Origin: Sitta carolinensis
Taxonomy: Eukaryota; Chordata; Aves; Passeriformes; Sittidae
Assembly (NCBI GenBank): GCA_032173965.1
Contig: CM063295.1
Location: forward strand, 3,596,001 to 3,660,000
Direction: 5' to 3'
Length of the DNA stretch: 64,000 nucleotides
Shown here: positions 12,601-23,943 of the stretch, in pieces
Layout: the number at the start of each line of letters is the position of its first letter
How positions within the stretch are numbered: position 1 is the stretch's first letter
Position numbers and translations under genes: made by a program
The notes under the pieces: generated by a model
The model's input: the letters and a program-made list of their open reading frames with translations, nothing else
What the model was told of the DNA's origin: nothing
Databases searched by the model: none

Positions 12601-15600
12601 GCCAGGAGGGGCTGAAATGGGTCCTGGTCCTTGCTTTGTACCTAGACAGAGGCTCCCTGCCCTGAGTTTGCCTTTCAGATTTGAGAAGGTGGTGGGTTCA
12701 GCTCTGGGGTTCTTCACGTTATGCCAACAAGCAGGGCGTTGGTTGCCATTGTCCCACGCAGTCACTGATGGATCCCAGCCTGTGCTTCACTGCCACGCTC
12801 CAAGCAGGGAGGGAAGTTCTGGCAGGTGCAGTTGGGCTCATTCTCAGCCCAGTGCTCTTTGCATTTCCTGCCCAGTGCACTTCAGCAGTCCCACACCTTC
12901 CTGTGCTTTGGTGGCAGTAGCAGCAGCTCCTCGTGTGCCTGTGCACAGACACAAAAAGGGCTTTAGAAGTTCAGGTGTCTTTCATCTCCAAGTCTCCCCA
13001 TCTCATTTTTTGATTCAAGATCTAGCCTAGTTTCATTTTCTGCCTTTTCTCACAAAAGTACTCGTGGAAAGAGCTTTTATTTCCATTCTGATGCACCCAT
13101 CCTGCCTTCTAAAATTACCTATGGTTCCATAATAAAAGAACATTTCCAAGAAGTACAGTTGCACATACATGAATTGAAGCTCTTGGTGTTTGGAATGAGT
13201 AACACTGGCTCTGTTTTCAGCTGTGTTTGAACATGACTGTGGTGCAGTGTGCTGATCCTCTCATGCTGCTGTGGATAGACCTGTTCTTTCCCCTTTGGCA
13301 AAATTGTTTTTTCTAAGTATTAATTTTTTAAATGCCTGTGTTTAGTAATTTCACACACTTATACAGAGCTTTCCATAAAGCTGCTTTCCTCTTAATATTC
13401 TAGCATTAGATCTGTTTTAGTATGCTGGGTTGTGCAGTGGGTTTGTGCTCCCTGGATATGACACCCTGGGGACCTGCTCAGATCAACTATTTACTGCCAC
13501 AGTGGGGGCATCTGCAGAGATGTAATTAATACCTCGTTTGACCTGCCATGCCCAAACTTCCTCCTTGCTTCACCCTGTAATGGAATACCTATTAGGAGGT
13601 GAAATCTTGGGAATTTATTTTGGTCCTCTCTTTCAAAGATTTATCAAGTTTTAACATGCTGTCCAGTTCTCTCTGCCAAAATGTCTTCCAGCAGTAAAAG
13701 TCTGCTATTAGCTGGCTGCAGACTTTTGGGGAGATGCTTAGATTTTAGAGTTTGTGATGTTATCAGGAACAAAATGATTTAGAACTTGCTGCACAGTTCA
13801 GCTATTAGTCATGATTTGATCAGTTTTGTCAGTGCCTTGATTTGCCACATAGATAAAAATTCCTTTCATTCTTGTCTATCAACTGTGGGCAGCTTTCTGC
13901 TTGTGAGCCTGACACTTTATACTGTCATGCCATGGAATTTATTTTTCTTTTTCTGTATGCTAAAAATCAAAATAATTCTCTAGGTGAGATTCTGTCCCCT
14001 GCCCAGGTGCCAGGCATGCTGCACTAGCAGGGAGAAAGCTTTTCCATATTGCCACCCCCTGAGTAAAGAACACAGCAGAAATCATTGTCTGTGGCACAGG
14101 GCTGTGAGCAAAATATTCCATCAAGGTCACAGAGTTGCAGCTATGGACAAACTCATCAAAAACTGAAATCCTGCAGGAGATAAAGGAGCAAAGACTGAGG
14201 CCTGGTTCTCAGCTGACACCCATCCATGGCAGCAGTGAAGGCAGGCAGCTGCTTTGTTAGCTGTACAATCTTAATTTGAGTGACTTGTTTTGTCTGTGCT
14301 TTGTCCTCCGCTGCAAATATAATTTTACATATGAAATCTCTTTGGGAGAAAGGCTTCTCAAAGTTGATGAAAATTTGAAGTTAGATACCAAGTAGGAGTT
14401 CTTTGTAACTTCCCTAGCATGAACTGATCAAATGTGGGATGTTTCTGTATAGGATGGGTTATATTTCTATAGGTGAAGCACAAGAAGTATTTCTATTTTT
14501 TATTAGCCAGGCTGGGGGTTAATGTTTGGCTGTCACCACAGCAGACTCAGGCACCCAAATTTCCACCATTTCCTCAATCCAGTGGAAAGCTCCTCTATTT
14601 CCTTTCAGTTTCCTTTCAGTTTCTGTATTTCCTGGGCTGCTCTGTGCTCTTGGGATATCACAGGTGAAGTCAGGGTGGCACTGACTGCTATGAGGATCCT
14701 CACTGAGTAAAGCAATCGAGATGAGCAGAAACCCAAACCAAAACTCACCAACCTGCACCAGCTTTGGGACACTGACACTGCTCACAGGGATTTCTAATTT
14801 AGTCCATTGGCAAGCTGCATTAATATGCTGCAGAATTCTTAGATAAAGGTAAGCCAAATTTGGCTTTCCATTTCTCACAGCAAAAGAAATACTTAAAAAT
14901 ATCACATAATTTATTATGGTGAAATCAAGCATTAAACCCAGTGGTGAACAGATGAAATAGCTGTCTTGAGAATTAATTAAAAGTCAGGACAGGGATCAGG
15001 ATATTCAAATTACTTCCAAATGCTTTCTGTTTATAGTTGGATTTACTACATAATACAATTTAAATAATCTGCAAATTCTTTATCTGTTTTTGATGCCAAA
15101 GCTCTCCCAGATCTCTCCTGACCCTCCCCTGTTAGGAGTCTGTCATTTTGCTATAGAAGCATTGATAGAAATCAGTATAAATATATTACTCTATATGTGT
15201 GCTTTTAAATACCTGATTTAAATTTTATAATCTCTTATAAGAACTTATTTTTCATTCTTGTTCTGCACATTTTGCAGACAAATTTCTTTTCTTTTTCAAG
15301 GTGCACAGACATAGATCCCCTCCCTCTTCCCCCAAACTGAACTAAACTCATCAGTTGTTACAACACCAGTCCACATAAATAATCTGGGCCTGGATTGTGT
15401 GAGGGCGGTATAATTATGATGGTGAGAACTTTTCTGCCTCCCTTTTTATATTTAAAAGCTTCTTCCAGCTGATTTTTACAGCCTAGATGATCTATTCTTC
15501 ATCTTCTTTTATTATTGCTTAACATTGTTTGCAGATTTTTGTCTCTGTTGCTGTTACTGATAAGGAATTTCTTTAGACTGGGTTGTGTTTACATCAGCAA

Positions 15601-17483
15601 AATCTGTGAAATTCATTACATACACAGATAAAAGGAAAATGGAAAATACACACTTATATTGGTACCAGGAACTATAAATTTATTTGAACTGTAACATTAT
15701 TTCAAAGTGATTTCTTGTCTTAGATAAAATTATTTAAAAAACATGTTCTTTTCTTAAAATAGTTGAAAACGTATTTTCAGTAATATATTACTATGACAGC
15801 AAAAAGTAGAATAAATAAAATCCGAACCTGATGAAGAGGAAGGAAGGAACAGGGTAATTTAGAACTGAAATTATTCTGGAGCTGATCTTTAAATATTTCC
15901 AGGGAAGGAGCTTGCTATGGGATTTGAAACTGCAGTGCTTCAGGCAGCTGTAGAATCGATTTCTCTGAAGTGACATGCCATTGCATTCCAGTTCCTCACT
16001 TGGGAACAAAGTGTGTAATTGTGGTTCCTAGAATTTTCTCCTCACTGATGCTGAAGGACCCAGACCAGTGGTGTGCACTTTTGAACAGCTGATAGGTAAA
16101 CAAAGCGATTCAGGATGTTTTATTTAAAATATTTAAAAGTCCTTAATGCCTTGCAAATTCTCTGTGTTGCAGAGCCTGCTGTGCGTGAGTTGCTGTTTCT
16201 GAATTAGATTCAGATTTTCTCCTTACCCTGAGACAGAGGTGGATTTTGTTCACAGCTGTTGCTGCCTCCTCTCACATCTTGTTCCTCCCGTTGATGGAAG
16301 GCTTCCTTAGCTCATGATTTCCATTCATCCTCTGGATCCTGAACACATGACCGGAGTGTCTTTCTAAGGAGCAGAGTGGTGAAAGCGAAGTTCTTTCACC
16401 AGCGGTTGTTTTGGAATTTTGTTAATGCCATCAAACTTCTCAGGCACAAATTATTCACTTCTGTGCTGAATAATGAGCTCAGCTGAACGAAACGAGTTCC
16501 TTGTGGAGCTGCCATTAGCAGTGAAATTCCGCCCAGCTGAGCTCCGTTCAGAGCAAGCCGAGCCACAGGTTACAGTCTCACACGTTAAAATGAGGTGTTA
16601 AGGTCTCCTCCTGGACCGAGGGAGAGGATTTGTTTGAGAATCAAATAATTTTAACAGGATGGTGTCTTGCTAATTGGTTTTTTTGGTGTTCTGGATATGT
16701 CTTTGCCTGATTCACTGCAGCATCATCCAGTTGAACTTTTCACCTGAGCCTTTCGCAGTGCTGTACCTGGGGAGGATCAGAGCTGGATCTGTGGCGAGGG
16801 CAGGACGGGTCATTCTGGCAAGGGTGGAAGTTTGTGGGTTGGTTTGTGTCTGCAGGCACAGCCTGTGGGGTTTTGTTGGGGTCTCTCGGTCTCGGGGCCT
16901 TTCCTGCAGGGAGGAAAGGGGTGCCTGGGTCAGCCCAGCGTCCAGACTTTACATGACTTTTGTTCTTAATTTTATGTATAGGTTCTACCTTGATTTTTGA
17001 CCTTAATACTGTCTGGGTTTAGTGGATTATTCCATCTAAAAATGTAAAACAACATTCTACTGTGTTTGAGTAGTGTCTATGAACTGAACTTTCATTTGGA
17101 TTTTTAGGGCACTGGCCCTCTACAACTACTCCTACTACTTCTTAATGAAAGCACTTAGAAAGCCTAAGGATTTATTTCTATCTTACTGTGGTTTAATATA
17201 TTCTTTTCTCCTTCTGAGATTCAAAAGGGGGATCTAGTGTCTTGATTCCCTACATCTCCCCTCTTCCCAAAACCACAGGCTCTTTTAATAACTTTATTGA
17301 TCATTTGTTGCGTCATTTGTTGCATGGAGAAAACAAGGCGTTATCATGAATACTACTCTTAAGATAATTTCTGGGCTGCAGACAGGAGAGGGAAGGCACA
17401 GCCCGTGTGCCCCTTGGCAGAGGTGCTGCCAGCAGTGACCCCGCCAGCCCCAGGGCAGGTGTGAAAAACGAGCCCCACTCCCC
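12601..17483. other. Unique non-coding DNA, possible retroviral leader at the right edge
   Basis: No gene recognised. The largest frames are the 161-codon one at 12545-13030 and a 137-codon one on the minus strand (14519-14932); neither shows a domain. A duplicated TTTCCTTTCAG word occurs near 14599-14621. The last 200 bases or so (17260-17483) may be internal sequence of the minus-strand retroviral element that follows, because a primer-binding-site-like sequence abuts the LTR and a purine-rich tract (minus strand, about 17257-17275) lies beyond it. Confidence 0.5.
17460..17477 (-). other. Possible retroviral primer-binding site (tRNA-Pro-like)
   Basis: On the minus strand, six or seven bases after the LTR's terminal CA, the sequence reads TGGGGCTCGTTTTTCACA. 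Its first ten bases resemble the tRNA-Pro primer site of gammaretrovirus-like elements (TGGGGGCTCG), with one G missing, but the rest diverges. If real, the neighbouring element is a 5' LTR and the leader runs toward lower coordinates. A chance match is possible. Confidence 0.35.
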
Positions 17484-18057
17484 TGTTAGAATACACAAGT
17501 TTAATAAAGGACAATAAGAGACAAAGGCAGTAAAGCCAAGTTTTTATGGCTGGGTGCTTGGCATTCAGCCAAGAGCACACCTACTGTGCTTGGAGACCCT
17601 CTTTAAATACATTTTCTGTTACATCAGCTATTGCACATTCATAAACGAGTATGCATATTCAGCTTGCCCCACAAAATTATTTTACATTTTCCAGGAGCTG
17701 TTTAGCATGGCCCCTCCTTGGGCCCGCCTTTTTAGAGCCCGTGCATTTCTTGGTTGTGGTTTTAGTCTGTTCTAATCCCTTCCAGCCTGGGCTTTGGTGC
17801 ACTCTCTCTTCCAGCTGCAGGTGCTGATAGTTGGCATGTCCATAGCAGGGGTCCTCCTTGAATGTGCGTGGATGTTACCCCAACCAAGCAGGCAGTTCAT
17901 GAACTAACTGTATAAACAATTCCACTACTATGTCTAAGCTCAGTTAATAGCAAAAATTAAACCCTCTATTTTTATAGCAAAGTTATTTTAACCTTACACA
18001 TAGAGCGCTCATCCTAATACTTGCAAAAAGCCGGTATTGTGATCTGTGTTTGTAACA
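17484..18057 (-). mobile_element. Endogenous retrovirus LTR, 574 bp, complete-looking
   Basis: Read on the minus strand, the element starts TGTTACAAACACAGATC and ends TTCTAACA, so it has the TG...CA ends of a retroviral LTR and a 5-bp terminal inverted repeat (TGTTA/TAACA). A TATA-like TATTTAAAG lies at about 17602-17610. It is followed by GGTCTCCAAGCACAG, the expected start of the transcribed R region, and by a polyadenylation-type TTTATTAAAC near 17500. The wording matches an LTR I remember from passerine genomes. No target-site duplication is evident: the left flank is CTCCCC and the right flank GGGCAG. It therefore looks like one LTR of a rearranged or truncated provirus rather than a clean solo LTR. 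Confidence 0.75.
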
Positions 18058-18423
18058 GGGCAGCACTGGGAGAGCAGAGGGGGAGGGCAGGATGGAGGTG
18101 GCCCTGGGGACAGCAGGGAGGATTTATGTGCCAGCGGGGGGATTTGCCTGACAGCACGGGCTCAGCGCTCCCAGGAGCTGCGTGGATCTGTCACCTTGCC
18201 CGGGAGTCAGGCAATAATTTACACTGAGAATAGCGCTGGCAAAGGCGATGGGAGAAGGAAGGTGCCATTCAGCACAAAAGCTGACAAAATCTGATTGTTA
18301 AGTACCAGTCAGTACATTAAACTTCATATCTCTCTAAAGAGCGAGGAGGGAGAGAAATACCTCGTATTACACAGAGACGTGTTACAGGAGACAAGTGCCA
18401 AGTGAATGCTTTATAAAACTGGT

Positions 18424-18437
18424 GTGCTTTAAAGCAC
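18424..18437. repeat. 14-bp perfect palindrome
   Basis: GTGCTTTAAAGCAC is identical on both strands with no spacer. It may simply be chance. Confidence 0.8.
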
Positions 18438-18945
18438 TTTGCAGTCAACAGCCTGTCTTTTGTCTGCCCTTCCTTGTGACAGCTGCAGTGTGCCACAGAC
18501 CTTAAATCAACAAAAAGCAGTGGAATATCCTGCTCTGGCTGCTTGGCAAAGAGCTGCTAGTCAAGTCTGCCTTCTTTAGGGAACTTGGCTCCCCCAGCCC
18601 AGCTTCTGCCTTGACTGCTCTGAGATTTGCATTTTTGTTTGCAAATTTGCTGTCAATTCAGGAAAATGGCAGTGGGGTTAGGAAATGAATGTAATTCTGA
18701 TACAGACATTTTGTAGGCAAGAAAAAAAAGATTGGCAAAAATAGTAGTGGGAGGAAAGAAGAGTTGAAATGCTGATTATCAGGTAGAGAGATAAGAATCA
18801 GATCTGGCGAGCAGTGATTTGTGAAGTGAAGCTAACCCTCAGAAGCAGAGGGAATTCGTCCTAGGAGAGTTTGCCAAAATTCTAAGTGGAAAGTTGTGTT
18901 TAAAAGGTGTGAAAAAAGAAGTTTCAAATAAAGTCAGAGATTGGG

Positions 18946-19036
18946 TTGTTTGTTCTGTTAGTTTGTTTGTTCTATTTGTTGCTTGTTCTATTAGTTTGTT
19001 TGTTCTATTTGTTTGTTCTATTTGTTGTGTGTTCTA
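18946..19036 (+). repeat. Short tandem repeat of TTTGTTTGTTCTA type
   Basis: The word TTTGTTTGTTCTATTTGTT and shortened versions recur in about three imperfect units of 16 to 33 bases. The repeat keeps a hydrophobic, Leu/Val/Phe-rich frame open over the start of an 87-codon ORF (18946-19209), which is an artefact of the repeat. Confidence 0.75.
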
Positions 19037-20803
19037 TTGATGGTGTAAGCAAGCTGGGACTTACAAATGGATTAGGGATGGTTCTTGAGGAGAATATTGT
19101 TTATGTAGAAGCTTTTTCTCCTGGCACTCCATGCTGGAGACAAAGGACTGAGCAAAAAGGCTTGGTCAGAAACACCTGTGAACAAGCAAAACCTTCAGAA
19201 CTGAACTGAACTGTGTTTTGGTCATCCAAATCAGTCTAAGAATCGTTAAAATACAAGCTGAAACCAAGGTTCTCAAATAAGAACCACTCTAGAATTGGAG
19301 GGATTTTTAAAGCATGGCAGTTTGCAGTAAGCTGGGACAACTACTAACTACTCCATCAGGATGTGTTTTGTTTCCTGTGAAAAAGGAATTATTTGTTCTG
19401 CCAGTTTACACCATGTAGTTTTCACTAGGTTAAAAACGTACCTGGTCAGACCTGGGGTAGGATTAGGAACTTTAATACAATATGTAGGTTAGCACCCTTT
19501 TTAGTTTACCTAGAAACGAAGGTTGAAACTAAGATTTACTTTGTCCTTGTCCACCAGGTTGAAAGAATTAACCTGAATGCCTTAAACATAAGGATTTTCT
19601 CATTTGGTTCCTAATTTCTTGTAAAGACTCCATTAATTCTTAAATTCTCCAATCTCTAGTGGAATATGTTAATAGCCTTACACAAGGAAAATCATTGGTG
19701 CAGTGTTTAGAAATGGAGTTGAGTCAAATGTTCCACTAGTCGCTCTTTGTTAAAATAATTGACGTCTTGATTTGTTATGTAAGAAACCTTCATTTATTTG
19801 GCTTTCCTTTAAAAATTTTCTCCTTTATTTGTTCCTTTGGAACTCCCTTAAATTTCTGGAGTCAGATAAGCAAACTCTTCCCATTATCATTTTTTTTTTT
19901 TTGAAACAAGAAGATAAATTATTTCCTTGACTGCTTTTCCAGAAACCAGGGCAGTGCGTGCTTTCTTCCTGCCACATCCTGCCCCCACTCTGAATTGCAG
20001 TGTTCATGTTTCAGCCTCTAATGAGAAGCTCCTTTTTTGTGTGCTTTCACACCTTTGTGTCATTCAGCACATTTTTATGCAGGTGATATGAGAAAAAAAG
20101 GAAACAACTTTCAATTATCTTGTGTTACTTTATGTTTAAGTTACCATTATGGATCTAATTGTCATCTGTTTGCTGCTTCATGTTCTGGTGAATTGGCATT
20201 GGGGTCACAATCCACATTAGCTTTTTCATCCTAAACAGCGTCAGAAAACATAAACTTGAAGTCTCAAATGACATTTTTAATCTCAGAAAAATAGCAGTGA
20301 TTTCATTTATGTGTTTTTCAATCAACAGCAAGCAAAATCAAATCTCCATGCTGGCTAAAAATGCTTAGCACAATTGCAATACATGCCTATTGCTGAAAAA
20401 GTTAAATTACTTTTAAAAACGTTATTTAAACAAACACTCCAGAGATGCATTAATATTTCTGAAATTGCTTAAATCGTGTTGTAGATATTTATGGCACACA
20501 TTTTCCATACATTCCAGGTTCCTATTTGTGCTGTGCACCTGTTTTTATGAACATTTTTGCCTTAGGATTATACCCTGGAAGCCCCAGGAAGATGTGCAAG
20601 TGAGGTGGGAGAAGAATCACATCCAGTCTGTAGTGTTGACTTCTGTCCTAAGTACAGTCTACAGAGATAACAATGGTGAAAAGAGCTCAGCTGATCTCAG
20701 TTTTCAGAACATTTACTTTTTTAGCCCCTGGTTTTGTGTTCTGCACACTCTGTATTGTTGCAGCCTGCTTGCTTTACTTTAAGTTGGTTAAGTTTTAAGT
20801 TTT

Positions 20804-20825
20804 AACACAACTCTGCAGTTGTGTT
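20804..20825. repeat. Hairpin-forming inverted repeat, 9-bp arms
   Basis: AACACAACT and AGTTGTGTT flank a CTGC loop. The arms are perfect. There is no sign of a longer RNA gene around it. Confidence 0.7.
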
Positions 20826-22599
20826 GAGCAATTGAGAAGATCTGCAAGCCGAGCTCCAGAGAGATCTACATGTATGCATTTGTCACTATTATTTCAGTCT
20901 ATGAATAGGACATAGAATTTGTTTTGAAAATCAGTTCTTATCTCTGTCTTCTTCCTCATTACCCAGCAGCATGTGCTGGTGGTTGTGTTTGGGAAAAGGA
21001 GGAGGAGCCCCTCTGTGTGCAGGGGTTTCCTGGGGCTGCACACGAGGCAGAATGCAAGGGCAGCTCCAGCAGCAGAGAGGAGAGGACAGAAATGCTGGAG
21101 ATTCCAGCTGTGCTACAATGGCACGTCCCTCTTTCATAGCAAGTACCTCAGCAATCCCCCTGATTTTACCATTTGTAATACAGCTATTTGTATTTCAGAC
21201 AGGGCTAGAATTAAGTGCAGCTTAATTCTCATTTTGGGGACTGAGGCTCCGAAAGTGTTTATTTCCCTGGGATGTGTTTTCATACTTGCCTGGTTTACTT
21301 TTATATGTTATTGTTTATAGTGTCATTTCTGGACTGCAAACCTGCACTGTGCTTTTTAAAATTCATTTTCACAAGTTCAGAAATAAAACTCCGTGAGAAA
21401 AAGCTGTGAAATGAGGCAGGCCAGGCTTTACAAATTGCAGAGTAATCCCTTACTGCTGTTTTACTACTATTTCCAGGTTATCTCTGCCTGAAGTAAGAAC
21501 AAAACTCTTTAATATAGGGCTGCTCTCAAGTTTTATTAAACCAGTTGCTTAGTGTGAAATTAATTTGTTCAGGAAGGAATATAAATCAGCTGAGGTGAAG
21601 GAAAATTGATTTTTACACCACCTTTCACTTGTTGCACTCTTAGTAGTATAAGCTTCATTAGACTCTTGGAGTGTTTATGGGTGTTATAACACATTTAACA
21701 CTTGATGTATTGAGGTACTTGAAGGGGTTTCAGGCATTAGAGGATTGTATTGAGATTCCATTGCTATCAGTCTGGTATTTGGCACACTGGGAAGGAAATG
21801 TGTGCTCTATTGTCATTTTAGCCATAAATAGAGACTTTTTGTTGGACACTACAGCACTGATGGATGCAGTGAGAAACTCCAGGACTTGGAAACAATGCTG
21901 GAACATCAAAGGTAAAATTGGTGAAAATAGTTTCACAAATATAATGGAAATCACAAAAAGCATTTGGAATTGTGCTAGAATTCATAAACGCTCCAGTCTG
22001 GTGGGCATTTTGCTTCTGTGTTCCAGCTGCCAGCCCAAGAGCCCAGAAATGTGATCCTTGAGATGTTCCTCCCTTGCAGTGCATGTGTAATTACACTTCT
22101 GTTACAGTACACCTGCTGAGAGGGCAGAGAGTTTTGCCATGGAATAAAAGAACAAGGCAGAAAATACAAAAAGTGCTGAGAAGTCCAATCCTGAGGTGTA
22201 CAACACTGTTCACTTTTAAGTTATAGGTCTTAAAAATTTAGCAGTGCAGTTTATTACTGTGTTTTCAGAACTTCCTAGGAATGCAACAGGTTTTACACAT
22301 AATGGCAGTAATTTCCTTTCAGACTGTGTAGTAGATGTGTGCTTTCCTAAAGCCAGGCAATTTGTGGAATAAATGGAATAATGCCTGTGTTAGGCTTGTG
22401 GGCTTTGAGCTTTCACCTAGCAGTTGGTATCAGCGCGTTGCTGAGCTGTTCTGCTGGGGAAGTTTGGAAAATACGTCCAGAATGCTTCCATGTCCTTGAA
22501 GCCCTCCCTTCAGGAGGTTCTTGGAGGTGTGTCTGAGCTGGCTGATGGTGTGTCAGTCGTTGCTCCTGTGGTGTTGCTGTTCAGGATTGAGTTTTCGCT

Positions 22600-22666
22600 C
22601 ACTGCACACCTGGAGCAGCAGCGGCCGCTGCTCGTGCGCCCGGGTCTCCTGCCGGTGGGGCAGGGA
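22600..22666. other. Small CpG-rich patch with a GCGGCCGC site
   Basis: About seven to eight CpGs occur within 70 bases, including the 8-bp palindrome GCGGCCGC, in otherwise CpG-poor DNA. It is too short for a standard CpG island and no exon or core promoter was recognised nearby. It may be a regulatory patch or an unmethylated remnant. Confidence 0.3.
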
Positions 22667-23862
22667 CAGATGCCACTCTAATTAACAGTCAGGATTACTG
22701 CCCTTCCTGAAGGAAAGTTTTGAGGGAAGCAGTATAAACAAGTTAATTTTCTCTCTGTTTCCAGAGACTGATTTCTCTCATTGGGTCCCCACCCCTGTTT
22801 ACCTTGAGTTGTTTTTGGGAGTCTGGAGAGCAGGCGAGTGCAGCTCCTCGAGGATATCAGTGTGCAAGGCTGTGGGCAGCAGAAATGAAGTTTATTTCAG
22901 GAATACAAGCTGTGTGTTGATTCTTCAGCCTTCTAACCAAAGATGAGTATTTACTTCATGAAGTAAAGTTTTTTAACTCTTCACTATGAGCAAATAAAAA
23001 AAGCTCAAATGAATCTTTCTTCATATTGCTGGATTTAATTTCAAAATTGTGTAAGCTTTACACATAATTTGCAGTCACTTGGGCAGAGACTTTCTCTGAA
23101 TCCCTGCAAAAATTTGATTTTATGTGCCTTTAGTCACTCCTGAGCTTTGTTAGTGGGGTGCTACTATTTTTCTGATGCTCATCGTCTCTGGTTTGCTTCA
23201 GCATGCCAAGAAAAACAGGCAGAGATGAAGCAGGTTACTTCCCACCATTGAAAGGGTATTTTGATTCCAAAGAAGTACATGCAGTGCACTCCTTTTGCAA
23301 TAAAAATGCAGGCTTGATTAAAAAAAGTTTCCTATTAAGAACCAGCTAATTCCATTGACAGCATATTAACAGAATATGTAAAGATGCAACAATAAATCAA
23401 ATAAAGCAATTATGTAAAGTGGAGCATCTTTGAAAAGTATGACAAGTTAGCTGAGTGTGTTATTTATTTAATACCAACTTAATATCACAAGAGCAAACAG
23501 TAAGACAGGTAAAGTACATCAAAATATTAATTATATGGATCCATGCTATAACTTATAAGAAATGCTTACTTACTGCTCCTCTTCAAGGGAATTGCTGATA
23601 GAAGGTAAAGTATAACATCTTGAATTATTCACAAGTATCTGAATTATGGTGGGTAGGTCTAAGTGATACCAGAAGAGCTTTGATATTTAAACAGGACAAA
23701 GACATTTTACCAGTTCTCTGAGAGTTGTGACTCTGAGACTTGAATCATTCCTTCCTGCACAGATTTTTCAAGCTACAAACTATGAAGGTAAATTTTTGAA
23801 CAAAAAAATTTATCTTGTTTTGGTTTAGTAGGCTAGATCTTAGTCATGATTTAAAATGTTTA

Positions 23863-23943
23863 TTTTTTTTTTTTTTCATTTCAAAAGCATTTCCAAAATA
23901 TTTTATAAGATAAGATTAGGGAAAAAAAAAAAAAAAAAAAAAA
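23863..23943. repeat. Facing T14 and A22 homopolymers
   Basis: A run of 14 T (23863-23876) is followed about 45 bases later by a run of 22 A (23922-23943). Together they form a weak inverted pair. The A run could be the tail of a degraded retrocopy, but no recognisable body precedes it. Confidence 0.8.

Noticed and set aside
17004..17016. 13-base match to the 5' part of miR-429 (TAATACTGTCTGG)
   Set aside because: The match ends after 13 bases and no complementary arm lies within 80 bases upstream, so there is no precursor hairpin.
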